NCBI GenBank assembly: GCA_038253135.1
Contig: JBBSHJ010000002.1
Span: 1-64,000 of the forward strand
From: JBBSHJ01 sp038253135
GTDB lineage: Bacteria; Actinomycetota; Actinomycetes; Mycobacteriales; QHCD01
Direction: 5' to 3'
Length of the DNA: 64,000 nucleotides
This document shows positions 56,342-64,000 of this stretch, piece after piece (position 1 is the first letter of the stretch; each line of letters begins with the position of its first letter). A program made the translations under genes and the position numbers. Under the pieces are notes generated by a model. That model had not been told where the DNA came from. It saw only the letters and a program-made list of their open reading frames with translations, and ran no database searches.

Positions 56342-57096
56342 TCTCGCCGGGACTGTGCTCGGTCACCCTGCGCGATCTCGACCCGGCCGGCGTGATCGAC
56401 GTCGTACGCCGGGCCGGTTTGTCCTGCGTCGAATGGGGCGGCGACGTGCACGTCCCGCCGGGGGACCTGGCCGCGGCCTCGGACGTGCGGGCGCGGTCCG
56501 AGGATGCGGGCGTCGCGATCGCGTCGTACGGCTCGTATTTCCGCGCCGGCGTGCACGATCTCCTCGACGCCAACGCGATCCTCGACACGGCCGCCGCGCT
56601 GGGCGCGCCGCGGGTGCGGATCTGGGCGGGCGACGTGGACTCCGCGGACGCGAGCGCCGCGCAATGGACGTCGATCGTCGCGTCGGTTGCCGGTGTCGCG
56701 GAGGCCGCCGCCGCGGCCGGTCTTTCGGTGGGGCTGGAATTTCATCGCGGCACCTTGACCGACACCGCCGGATCGACGGCCCGCCTGCTGCGCGAGCTGC
56801 CGGAAACGGTCAGCACCTACTGGCAGCCGCCGGTCGGGCTGACCGACGACGAAGCCCTCGCCGGGCTCGACGAGGTGCGGGGCCGCGTCTCCACCCTGCA
56901 CGTCTTCAGCTGGTCCCCGACCGGGAAAAGGCTGCCGCTGCGGCACCGGGAAACCCTGTGGCACCGGGTCTTTTCCCATATCAACGGCGCGCACGACGGC
57001 CTGCTCGAATTCGTGCCGGACGACGATCCCGACGGCGTGGTCCGTGACGCGCGGACCTTGATCGGTCTCGTGCGACCCGAGGAGCAGCCGGCGTGA
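56338..57096 (+). CDS. Sugar phosphate isomerase/epimerase-like TIM barrel (2)
   Basis: Product 252 aa from GTG 56338 (GTGA overlap with the regulator). Xylose-isomerase-like barrel: GLSCVEWGGDVHVP, PRVRIWAGDVDS, VGLEFHRGTLTDTAGS (metal Glu), TYWQPPVGL, STLHVFSWSP and LLEFVPDDD. One metal-ligand strand has WQPP in place of the usual D-x-x-H, so metal binding may differ. Partner of the D-2-hydroxyacid dehydrogenase gene that follows. Confidence 0.82.
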   Translation: MISPGLCSVTLRDLDPAGVIDVVRRAGLSCVEWGGDVHVPPGDLAAASDVRARSEDAGVAIASYGSYFRAGVHDLLDANAILDTAAALGAPRVRIWAGDVDSADASAAQWTSIVASVAGVAEAAAAAGLSVGLEFHRGTLTDTAGSTARLLRELPETVSTYWQPPVGLTDDEALAGLDEVRGRVSTLHVFSWSPTGKRLPLRHRETLWHRVFSHINGAHDGLLEFVPDDDPDGVVRDARTLIGLVRPEEQPA

Positions 57097-58100
57097 GCCG
57101 TCCCACAACGGTCCTTGCCATGCACCCCGAGCTGCCCGACCGCCTCTTCACGCCGGAATCGCGGGCGCGCCTTTCCGCGATCGCCGAGATCGACCAGAGC
57201 GTCGTCGTCACCGACGTGCACGCGCCGGAGTGGGCCGACGTGCTCGGCCCGGCCGAAGTGCTCTTGACCTGTTGGGGCGTCCGCCCGCTCGACCGGGAGG
57301 TGCTCGACCGGGCACCCGGACTGCGCGCCGTGGTGCACTCGGCCGGTTCGGTCAAGGGGTTCGTGACGCCCGAGCTGTGGGATCGGGGCATCGTGGTAAG
57401 TAGCTGCGCGGCCGCTAACGCGCTCCCGGTCGCGGAGTACACCCTCGCCATGATCCTGCTGGCCGGCAAGCGGGTCTTCGAGCAGTCGCACCGGTACGTC
57501 GCCCGCCGGGCACGGACCGCGCCGGGCGAGATCTCCGGACCGCTCGGCAATTATGGCCGGCGGGTCGGTCTGATCGGGGCCTCGATGGTGGGCCGTCGGG
57601 TCGTCGAGCTGCTCCGGCCGTTCGATGTCGAGGTGTGGATGAGCGATCCGTTCCTGAGCGATGCCGAGGCGGCGGATCTCGGTGTGCGGCCGGTGTCGCT
57701 GGATCGGCTCGCCGCCGGGTGCGACATCGTCAGCGTGCACGCGCCGTCGCTGCCCTCGACCCGGCACCTGCTCGATCGGAGGGTGCTGGCCCTGCTCCCG
57801 GACCGGGCGACGCTGATCAACACCGCCCGCGGCGCGCTGATCGACCACGACGCGTTGACCGAGGAGCTGGCGTCGGGGCGGATCGATGCCGTGATCGACA
57901 CGTCCGATCCTGAGCCGTTGCCGGCCGGCTCGCCGCTCTACGACCTGCCGAACGTGCTGCTGACCCCGCACGTCGCCGGCACCCAGGGTCTGGAGACGCA
58001 CCGGCTCGGGAAGTGGGCGATCGACGAGCTGCACCGCTACGCCGACGGCGAGGCGTTCCGCTTCCCCGTCACCGCCGACGATCTCGCCCGGTTGGCCTGA
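57093..58100 (+). CDS. D-isomer-specific 2-hydroxyacid dehydrogenase
   Basis: Product 335 aa from GTG 57093 (GTGA overlap). NAD-binding loop LIGASMVG (160-167), catalytic Arg246 in NTARGALID, acidic residue in IDTSDPEPLP (about 268-277), and catalytic His293 in TPHVAGTQG. Full length for the family. Reduces a 2-keto acid or oxidises a 2-hydroxyacid, a plausible last step of sugar-acid breakdown. No signal. Convergent with the HEAT-repeat gene, 6 nt apart. Confidence 0.92.
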   Translation: MSRPTTVLAMHPELPDRLFTPESRARLSAIAEIDQSVVVTDVHAPEWADVLGPAEVLLTCWGVRPLDREVLDRAPGLRAVVHSAGSVKGFVTPELWDRGIVVSSCAAANALPVAEYTLAMILLAGKRVFEQSHRYVARRARTAPGEISGPLGNYGRRVGLIGASMVGRRVVELLRPFDVEVWMSDPFLSDAEAADLGVRPVSLDRLAAGCDIVSVHAPSLPSTRHLLDRRVLALLPDRATLINTARGALIDHDALTEELASGRIDAVIDTSDPEPLPAGSPLYDLPNVLLTPHVAGTQGLETHRLGKWAIDELHRYADGEAFRFPVTADDLARLA

Positions 58101-58106
58101 GCGGCG

Positions 58107-58652
58107 TTACGGGTGCAAGTCGAGCCGGTCGGCGAGGCGGGCCAGCGCCCGCTCCGCGGCAGCTCGTACGGCCGGCTCGGGATCGGTGAGCAGCCGGCGC
58201 ACGACGTCCACGTGCTCGGTGTCGCCCACGATGCCCAGGGCGCGGGCGGCGGCCTGCCGGACCCGAGGCAGGTCGTGGCCGGCCAGGGCCGCGACACCCG
58301 GGCCCGCCTCGCCGATCTCCCGTGCGGCGCTCACCTTGACGCACATCTCGGCCGGTCGCCAGTGCTCGTCCGTGAGGCCCGCAACGACGTCCGCGGCGCA
58401 GTCATCGGCCCAGACGTAGAGCAGCCCGCGGGCGCCCCAGCTCCGGGCCCAGTACGGCTTCCAGCGGCCTCCGTCGAGGACGGCACCGGCCGCGCCGATC
58501 AGCTCGAGCGTCTCGCGCTCGTCGGCCGGATCGGTGGCGCGCAGCAGCGCGGCACACCGGTGCGCGGTCTCGACCTCGCCGAAGTGGGCGGCCATGATCC
58601 GCCACGACTCGCGCGGTGAGAGGCCGTCCCGCAATTCCGGTAGCCGCTGCAT
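58107..58652 (-). CDS. HEAT-repeat protein
   Basis: Product 181 aa. The C-terminal two thirds hold three HEAT-like repeats: EMCVKVSAAREIGEAG, HDLPRVRQAAARALGIVGD and PEPAVRAAAERALARLAD. These form a curved helical scaffold for protein or nucleic-acid binding. The N-terminal part has an ESWRIMAAHFG helix. ATG 58652 is preceded by TACCGT with a 6-nt gap, a leaderless start. Divergent from the FAD enzyme gene. Role unknown. Confidence 0.78.
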   Translation of the reverse strand: MQRLPELRDGLSPRESWRIMAAHFGEVETAHRCAALLRATDPADERETLELIGAAGAVLDGGRWKPYWARSWGARGLLYVWADDCAADVVAGLTDEHWRPAEMCVKVSAAREIGEAGPGVAALAGHDLPRVRQAAARALGIVGDTEHVDVVRRLLTDPEPAVRAAAERALARLADRLDLHP

Positions 58653-58658
58653 CCCGGC

Positions 58659-58714
58659 ACGGTACGGCGGTCCGGCTCCAGAGGTCGAGCCGTAAGCGGT
58701 CTGCGCCGTACCGT
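58659..58714. promoter_or_regulatory. Twin leaderless promoters
   Basis: Identical -10 hexamers TACCGT face outward: minus strand 58664-58659 (6 nt before ATG 58652) and plus strand 58709-58714 (6 nt before ATG 58721). Confidence 0.6.
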
Positions 58715-58720
58715 TTGTGC

Positions 58721-60259
58721 ATGCAGCGGTACGACGCCATCGTGGTCGGCGGAGGCCACAACGGCCTCACGGCGGCGGCCTACCTGGCCTCGGCGGGCCG
58801 CTCGGTCCTCGTCCTCGAGGCGGCCGACCACACGGGCGGGGCGGCCGTCTCGGCGCCGGTCTTTACCGGCGTGGATGCGCGGCTGTCCCGCTACGCGTAT
58901 CTGGTGTCGTTGCTGCCGCAGCGGATCGTCTCCGACCTCGGCCTGCGGATCTCCTTGCGGCGCCGGAGATTCTCGTCCTACACGCCGGTTCCCGGCTCCG
59001 CCACCGGCCTGCTGATCGACAATGCTGACCCGGCTGCGACCGGTAGGTCGTTCGCGGCGGTGACCGGGTCGGACGCCGACTTCGCCGCGTGGCAACGGTT
59101 TTCTGCGATGACCGGTCGGCTCGCGGCGCGGATGTTTCCGACCATGCTGGATCCGTTGAAATCCCGCGACGAAATGCGCACGATCGTCGACGACCCGATC
59201 GCGTGGAACGGGCTGCTGGAGGAACCGATCGGGTCGAGCATTCGCACCACCTTCGCCGACGACACCGTGCGCGGCGTCGTGGCGACCGACGCCCTGATCG
59301 GCACCTTCACGTCGGTGGATGATCCCTCGCTGCTGGCCAATCGGTGCTTTCTCTACCACGTCATCGGCGGCGGCACCGGCGGGTGGGACGTGCCGGTCGG
59401 TGGCATGGGCGCTGTGACGGACGCTCTTGCGGACGCCGCGCGAGCCGCCGGGGTACGCATCGAGACCGGTGCCGAAGTCGTGTCGATCGACCCCGACGGT
59501 GAGGTGCGGTGGATCGCCGGAGAGTCCGAGCAGCGCGCGGCTTTCGGCCACCTGCTCGGCGCGATCGCACCACAGATCCTGGACCGGCTGCTCGGCGATG
59601 CGCCGGCCGGGCCGCGCCCCGAAGGTGCCCAGCTCAAGGTCAACATGCTGCTGTCGCACCTTCCGCGGCTGGCCGATCCCTCGGTCGATCCGGCGGCCGC
59701 CTTCGGCGGGACGTTCCATGTCAATGAGGGGCTGTCCGCGCTGGAGGCATCGTACGCCGGGGCGGCACGCGGCGAGCCGCCCGCAGTACCGCCGTGCGAG
59801 AGCTATGGCCACTCGTTGACCGACCCGTCGATCCTCGGACCGGAGCTGGCGAGGTCCGGCGCGCACACCCTCACCCTCTTCGGGCTGCACCAGCCGGCGC
59901 GGCTGTTTGCCAAGGACAATCCCGCCGCGCGGGCCGCGGCGCTCGCCGCGACGCTGGACTCGCTGGATGCCGTGCTCGGCGAGCCGATCCGGGACTGCCT
60001 GCTCACCGACGCGGACGGCCGGCCGTGCCTGGAGGCGCGCACTCCGCTGGATCTGGAACGCGAGATCGGGCTACCCGGCGGGCACATCTTCCATCGCGAT
60101 CTCTCCTGGCCGTTTGCCGAAGCCGATGCCGACATCGGGCGGTGGGGGGTCGAGACGGCGTACACCAACGTGCTCCTGGCCGGCGCCGGCGCCCGGCGCG
60201 GCGGCGGGGTGAGCGGGATTCCCGGTCACAACGCGGCGATGGCGGTCCTGCGGACCTGA
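58721..60259 (+). CDS. FAD-dependent oxidoreductase (phytoene-desaturase-like)
   Basis: Product 512 aa. N-terminal FAD motif VVGGGHNGLTAAAYLASAGRS (8-28), then LEAADHTGG. The middle holds VPVGGMGAVTDALADAAR typical of CrtI/NAD(P)-dependent desaturase-like proteins. The C-terminus has a second FAD-contact motif VLLAGAGARRGGGVSGIPGHNAA. No signal peptide. Substrate unknown; there are no carotenoid genes nearby, so a carotenoid role is unlikely. Leaderless start at ATG 58721. Confidence 0.85.
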   Translation: MQRYDAIVVGGGHNGLTAAAYLASAGRSVLVLEAADHTGGAAVSAPVFTGVDARLSRYAYLVSLLPQRIVSDLGLRISLRRRRFSSYTPVPGSATGLLIDNADPAATGRSFAAVTGSDADFAAWQRFSAMTGRLAARMFPTMLDPLKSRDEMRTIVDDPIAWNGLLEEPIGSSIRTTFADDTVRGVVATDALIGTFTSVDDPSLLANRCFLYHVIGGGTGGWDVPVGGMGAVTDALADAARAAGVRIETGAEVVSIDPDGEVRWIAGESEQRAAFGHLLGAIAPQILDRLLGDAPAGPRPEGAQLKVNMLLSHLPRLADPSVDPAAAFGGTFHVNEGLSALEASYAGAARGEPPAVPPCESYGHSLTDPSILGPELARSGAHTLTLFGLHQPARLFAKDNPAARAAALAATLDSLDAVLGEPIRDCLLTDADGRPCLEARTPLDLEREIGLPGGHIFHRDLSWPFAEADADIGRWGVETAYTNVLLAGAGARRGGGVSGIPGHNAAMAVLRT

Positions 60260-60405
60260 TGCGGGGCCGCGCCGGTCCCGTCAAAGTCTCGATGGAAACC
60301 GTCTGCGCCCGCACCGCCCACCCAGCCGGTGACCGCGGTGCCGAAATGCGCGAGACCGGCCGGATCCTTGGTGTCCAGCGCGACCAGGGCGAAGCGAGCG
60401 ATTCC
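60226..60405 (-). pseudogene. Glyoxalase/VOC-domain gene remnant
   Basis: The minus strand reads IARFALVALDTKDPAGLAHFGTAV then TGW, the opening strand and helix of a VOC-fold protein. Homology stops after about 30 residues. No good start codon is placed in front; the frame runs up into the 17-bp tandem repeat. It overlaps the end of the FAD gene. Confidence 0.55.
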
Positions 60406-60416
60406 CCTCAGCGACC

Positions 60417-60484
60417 TCCGAAACTCCTGGCACTCCGAAACTCCTGGCACTCCGAATCTCCTGGCACTCCGAATCTCCTGGCAC
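60417..60484. repeat. Four tandem 17-bp repeats
   Basis: TCCGAAACTCCTGGCAC twice (60417-60433, 60434-60450), then TCCGAATCTCCTGGCAC twice (60451-60467, 60468-60484), followed by a partial CTCCGAG. On the minus strand each unit carries CCAGGAG. The array lies just upstream of the VOC remnant. Confidence 0.95.
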
Positions 60485-60505
60485 CTCCGAGCCCGCGGCC
60501 CTGAG

Positions 60506-60673
60506 CTACCTCCGTCGCCGGCCCTTGCTTGCGATGCCGCGCCCGCCGAGGACCATGGTCCCGAGGAAGAGCACGGCGGCGATGATCGTGAGCCAGATCA
60601 GGCCATGGACGACGGCACCGATGATGCCGAGCGCGATCCAGACGATTATGAGAAACAATATGAAGGCGAGCAT
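60506..60673 (-). CDS. Small two-TM membrane protein
   Basis: Product 55 aa from ATG 60673 after AGAGGA. Two hydrophobic segments (LAFILFLIIVWIALGIIGAV, then LIWLTIIAAVLFLGTMVL) and a basic tail ending KGRRRR. Similar ~55-residue hydrophobic proteins are common in actinobacteria and are often stress induced; the function is not known. The 269 bp upstream to 60942 show no gene. Confidence 0.75.
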   Translation of the reverse strand: MLAFILFLIIVWIALGIIGAVVHGLIWLTIIAAVLFLGTMVLGGRGIASKGRRRR

Positions 60674-60942
60674 CTGCGGTCCTCTGTTCGGTCGAAGGGT
60701 CACTGTGGCCCGGCCCGCCCGAGGGCGTCAAGCCGTGTGCGTCGAGGCTCGCCCGCAGGGGGCGACGTCTCGAGCGTCGTCTGGGTTCTCGTTCGAGGAC
60801 GGCAGCGTCGTTCGCGGTCCGGCCGCCCGCCCCGAGCTGGCCTATGAGGCCCGCGTCGGGGCTCGAGGATTCAGGTACGGCGAGGAAATGATCCTCGAGA
60901 GCGTTGCGCACTAATCCTGCCGCGATCTAGCCCACCCACGCA

Positions 60943-61377
60943 CTACTGCTGCTCGCGTCGCTTCATCTCCGCCTCGTAGACGTGCGGCAGCCCCGAGACG
61001 AGCCGGTCCCGCACCACCCGCTCGACCGAGCGGAACACCGACCAATAGGAGTCGTCGTACGCCTCGACGATCTGAAATGTCCAATTCCCAGGTACGACGT
61101 CCCTGCCGACCAGCACGTCGTCGATCTCGTCCGCGAGTGCCGCGTGCCCGGCATCGCGCAGGTCCTCAACGGCCTGCTGCAGCGTCAGGTCAGCGTGTCC
61201 CGAGAGCCGGTGAAAGGCATAGAGGTGCCCGCGCGCATTCTCCACGACCTCCAATGCCTCGGACAGCTTGCCGACGGCATCGATCGTCGCGTCGCCGGCA
61301 CCGGTCGGTCGCTCATGCTCGACCGGCCGGCTCGGGTGTTTGGCCGTTCCGAATTGCGCGCGAAGCTCACCATCCAT
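60943..61377 (-). CDS. Conserved hypothetical protein
   Basis: Product 144 aa. Helix-rich (AIDAVGKLSEALEVVENARGHLYAFH, DLTLQQAVEDLRDAGHAALADEI), then a conserved GNWTFQIVEAYDDSYW with aromatic residues and a charged C-terminus. No TM segment, signal or catalytic motif recognised. Lies downstream of the Rv3212-like gene on the same strand, 51 nt apart. Function unknown. Confidence 0.65.
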   Translation of the reverse strand: MDGELRAQFGTAKHPSRPVEHERPTGAGDATIDAVGKLSEALEVVENARGHLYAFHRLSGHADLTLQQAVEDLRDAGHAALADEIDDVLVGRDVVPGNWTFQIVEAYDDSYWSVFRSVERVVRDRLVSGLPHVYEAEMKRREQQ

Positions 61378-61428
61378 GCCCGAAGCGTATGCCGACGCGA
61401 TGCGCTCCGGCGGCCAACGGGACCTGGC

Positions 61429-62613
61429 TCAGCCGGCGAAAACCGTGGTGCGGAATGCGGTTGCCACCACGACGCGGCGGCCGACCCGGGATACGACCTT
61501 CGCGCCGGCACCGGAGAGCCCGCTCGAGCGGCCGCCGACGACCAAGTCGCCGGTGACGGCGCTGCGCAGGGTGCAGCCGTGCGCCGAGGGAATGAGCACC
61601 TCGTAGCCGTTGACCGAGGGCGGACCGGTGGCCGGAACGGCATAGGCCACCCGCAGGCCGGTGAGGTCGATGCCGACCACGCTGCTCCCGTCGTATCCGA
61701 CCTGGGTGGTGTCGACCGCCTCGGCGCGCGGCGAGGCGGCGCTCAGGACGTTGTGCAGGCGCTTGTCCTTCAGGGTGGCCCGCACCTTGCCGTTGGCGTC
61801 ATAGATCACCGCGGCGGCCCGGCCATCGATCGTGGTCAGCAGCACCAGGCCGTTGGAGGTGCCGAAGACGTGCGTGTCGGTCCACGGCGTGTCGGTGGTC
61901 CAGCTCTTCTTGCCCGTCCACGAATCAAGCACGAGCGTCGAGGACTCGCCGCTCGTGCAGCTGTAGAGGATGACCGCGCCGACGTCGCCCGCCCCCACGT
62001 CATCGATGGTGCAGCCGGACTGGTTCCAGTGCCACGCCTCGCCGCCGGTCTCCTCGTAAAAGGCGCGCACCGTGTTCTTGTCGGCGAGCAGGAAGATGCT
62101 CGGCGCCGCGACCGTGAAGGTGAGCGGCCCCAGATCGGCGTTGAGAAACCATTTGCGGGCGCCGGTCGACGGATCGAACCCGGAAATGTCGCGGCAATCC
62201 GTGCCGTCGTGGTAGACGGCCACGGCAGCCGTCGGCAGCACGATCCACGAGCACAGCGTGGTGTTGTCCCGCCGGTAGGTCCACCGCACCGTGCCGGTGC
62301 CCGGGTTGCGCGCGGAGATCGAGTGTTGGTCAGCGGTGAGCACAACACCGTCGGTGCTCACCGTGTCGCCGGCCGGGATCAGCCCTCGCTGGGACCACAG
62401 GGCGGCGAGCTTCTCCTGCGGCAGCAGGACCGACGGTGCCTCGGTCGCCGGCACCAGTCCGTTGGCCCTCGTCAGCCTGGCGTTGCTGGCGTCGCTGGTG
62501 GCGATCAGCAGCGCGCCGACACCGACGCCCACGACGACGAGCGCACCGAGCACGAGAAGGTAGCGCCGCCAGGCTCGCCCGGTCCCGGCGCCCGCCGACC
62601 TCGTGCGTGCCAC
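61429..62613 (-). CDS. Membrane-anchored PQQ-like beta-propeller protein (Rv3212-like)
   Basis: Product 394 aa from GTG 62613. One N-terminal TM segment (about 17-41, YLLVLGALVVVGVGVGALLI). The outside part is a PQQ/quinoprotein-like propeller with ISARNPGTGTVRWTY, GFDPSTGARKWF, DSWTGKKSWTT and IYDANGKVRATL blades. Two or more cysteine pairs may form disulphides. In M. tuberculosis the homologous Rv3212 sits next to rhlE; same order here. It follows the helicase gene after 3 nt. Function unknown. Confidence 0.82.
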   Translation of the reverse strand: MARTRSAGAGTGRAWRRYLLVLGALVVVGVGVGALLIATSDASNARLTRANGLVPATEAPSVLLPQEKLAALWSQRGLIPAGDTVSTDGVVLTADQHSISARNPGTGTVRWTYRRDNTTLCSWIVLPTAAVAVYHDGTDCRDISGFDPSTGARKWFLNADLGPLTFTVAAPSIFLLADKNTVRAFYEETGGEAWHWNQSGCTIDDVGAGDVGAVILYSCTSGESSTLVLDSWTGKKSWTTDTPWTDTHVFGTSNGLVLLTTIDGRAAAVIYDANGKVRATLKDKRLHNVLSAASPRAEAVDTTQVGYDGSSVVGIDLTGLRVAYAVPATGPPSVNGYEVLIPSAHGCTLRSAVTGDLVVGGRSSGLSGAGAKVVSRVGRRVVVATAFRTTVFAG

Positions 62614-62616
62614 CGG

Positions 62617-64000
62617 CTAATGTCCTCGCTCGCGGCCCGACGTGGAGGCGTCCGGGGTGCTCACCTGCACGCCGCGACGGGTACGCCGCCGGGGCGTGCC
62701 CGAGCGGGCCGCCCGCCGCGGTGCGTCCTCGGCCGGCCCGCTGGACGGCGTGGCGCGCTCGCCCTCGCGCGAGCCACGGCCGCGCCGCCCGGGTGTCCGG
62801 ATGCGATCCCGGGCAGGTCCGCCGGTCCGCGCATCGCCGCCGTGCCGCCCGGTCTCGCCGAGGTCCTCGACCTTCTCGGCGTCGAGACCGGCTCGGGTGC
62901 GCTTGCTGCGCGGCAGCCGCCCGGTCGCGCCGGCGGGAATCCCGAGGTCGGCGTAGAGGTGGGGCGAGGTCGAATAGGTCTCCGCCGGATCGTCGAAATC
63001 GAGCCCGAGGGCGGCGTTGATCGCCTTCCAGCGCGGGATCTCGTCCCAGTCGATGAGCGCGACGGCGATGCCGGCGCCGCCGGCACGGCCGGTGCGGCCG
63101 ATGCGGTGGACGTAGATCTTCTCGTCCTCGGGGGTCTGGTAGTTGACCACGTGGGTCACACCGTCGATGTCGAGCCCGCGGGCCGCGACGTCGGTGGCGA
63201 TGAGGACGTCAACCTTGCCCGAGCGGAAGGCCCGCAGCGCCTGCTCGCGGGCACCCTGGCCGAGGTCGCCGTGCACGGCGGCGGCCGCGAAGCCGCGATC
63301 CTCCAGGTCGTCGGCGACCTTGGCGGCGGTCCGCTTGGTGCGGCAGAAGACCAGCGTCAGGCCGCGGTCCTTGGCCTGCAGCACGCGGGCCAGGATCTCG
63401 ACCTTGTCCATGGCGTGGGCGCGGTAGACCAGCTGTCGGGTCTGCGGCACCGTGCTGCCCTCGTCGTTGCCGTGGGCGCGCACGTGCGTCGGCTGGCGCA
63501 TGAACCGCCGTGCGAGGGCGACGATGGGTGCCGGCATGGTGGCCGAGAACAGCATGGTCTGGCGTTCGCCGGGGACCCGGGCCAGGATCCGCTCGATGTC
63601 CGGCAGGAAGCCCAGGTCGAGCATCTCATCGGCCTCGTCCAGCACCAGGACCGAGATCCGGTCCAGCCGCAGGTGGCCCTGCTGCAACAGGTCGAGCAGC
63701 CGGCCCGGCGTACCGACGACCACGTCGACGCCGCGGCGGAGCGATTCGATCTGCGGCTCGTAGGCGCGGCCGCCGTAGATCGACAGGCAGCGCGCGCCCA
63801 GCCGCCGGCCGGCGGCCTCGACGTCGCGGGTGACCTGCACGCAGAGCTCGCGGGTCGGTACGACGACGAGCGACTGCGGATGCGCGCCCTTGGACCTGTC
63901 GGGGGTGATGCGCTGGAGCAGGGGTACGCCGAACCCGAGCGTCTTGCCGGTGCCGGTGCGCGCCTGGCCGATGAGGTCGCGGCCCGGCAGGGCGATCGGG
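62617..64000 (-). CDS. DEAD-box RNA helicase (RhlE-like), 5' end outside window
   Basis: 461 codons are present; the frame is open to the window edge (codon at 63999). Visible motifs: motif I ARTGTGKT, Ia PTREL, VVGTPGRL (Ib-II region), motif II VLDEADEML, motif III SATMP, VATDVAARGLDI (motif V) and HRIGRTGRAG (motif VI). The Q motif lies mostly outside. A basic Arg-rich tail of ~100 residues follows, as in RNA-binding tails of RhlE/DeaD proteins. It unwinds RNA in ribosome assembly or decay. Position next to the Rv3212-like gene supports RhlE. Confidence 0.93.
   Translation of the reverse strand, partial: PIALPGRDLIGQARTGTGKTLGFGVPLLQRITPDRSKGAHPQSLVVVPTRELCVQVTRDVEAAGRRLGARCLSIYGGRAYEPQIESLRRGVDVVVGTPGRLLDLLQQGHLRLDRISVLVLDEADEMLDLGFLPDIERILARVPGERQTMLFSATMPAPIVALARRFMRQPTHVRAHGNDEGSTVPQTRQLVYRAHAMDKVEILARVLQAKDRGLTLVFCRTKRTAAKVADDLEDRGFAAAAVHGDLGQGAREQALRAFRSGKVDVLIATDVAARGLDIDGVTHVVNYQTPEDEKIYVHRIGRTGRAGGAGIAVALIDWDEIPRWKAINAALGLDFDDPAETYSTSPHLYADLGIPAGATGRLPRSKRTRAGLDAEKVEDLGETGRHGGDARTGGPARDRIRTPGRRGRGSREGERATPSSGPAEDAPRRAARSGTPRRRTRRGVQVSTPDASTSGRERGH

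Overview
The window is a 64-kb stretch of a very GC-rich genome. Genes are densely packed, GTG starts are common, and many genes overlap by 4 nt (ATGA or GTGA). The gene content (mtrA-mtrB-lpqB, long-form hpf, secA with a SEC-C tail, a Rv3235-like gene, a WXG100 protein with an FHA/FtsK-SpoIIIE ATPase, WS/DGAT acyltransferase) marks an actinomycete (Actinomycetota). The sequence alone does not let me name a genus. No rRNA, tRNA or CRISPR array was seen.

Layout. (1) 0-1.7 kb: the 3' end of an insertion sequence, a lipoprotein gene copy cut by it, and a second, frameshifted copy. (2) 1.7-3.7 kb: a secreted GH85 endo-beta-N-acetylglucosaminidase. (3) 3.9-21.3 kb: a conserved actinobacterial core resembling M. 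tuberculosis Rv3248c-Rv3213c: MerR regulator, sahH, a second SahH-like enzyme, mtrAB-lpqB, ComF-like, hpf, secA, Rv3235-like, LysM protein, small HTH protein, SAF protein, MinD/CpaE-like ATPase. (4) 21.5-38.5 kb: mixed accessory genes: GH18 chitinase-like enzyme, WS/DGAT, P5C dehydrogenase (pruA), PaiB-like and MocR-like genes, the EssC-like ATPase plus WXG100 pair, FG-GAP protein, PHP phosphoesterase, PD-(D/E)XK nuclease. (5) 38.6-58.1 kb: a carbohydrate-catabolism island with two LacI regulators, two palindromic LacI-type operators, two glycosidases, ThuA, Gfo/Idh/MocA oxidoreductase, DUF993 aldolase-like protein, two xylose-isomerase-like TIM-barrel proteins, a D-2-hydroxyacid dehydrogenase and two phytanoyl-CoA-dioxygenase-like proteins. 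(6) 58.1-64 kb: HEAT-repeat and FAD proteins, then a return to the core with a Rv3212-like beta-propeller protein and a DEAD-box RNA helicase cut by the window end.

How parts fit together. sahH recycles S-adenosylhomocysteine, and the adjacent short paralogue may handle the same or a related nucleoside. MtrA/MtrB/LpqB form the cell-wall and division signalling unit. In the island, the operons either side of 55.15 kb share a palindrome and probably one LacI regulator. The 38.6-kb operon has a textbook promoter with a LacI operator just downstream. The enzyme set (Gfo/Idh, ThuA, TIM-barrel proteins, GH36-like) would suit breakdown of glycosides through oxidised sugar intermediates; this is inference.

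Unusual points. An ~80-bp GAGCGAGCACC-type repeat is present in four copies (one partial). Three lie at stop codons, and one is inserted in frame inside the DUF993 gene with a 19-bp direct repeat at its ends. Three unrelated short tandem-repeat arrays lie in promoter or intergenic positions. At least six gene remnants or frameshifted genes are present. Several genes look leaderless (TAnnnT 6-8 nt before ATG). The only gene-free stretches over 300 bp are 42077-42692 and 46913-47250, and both hold decayed genes.
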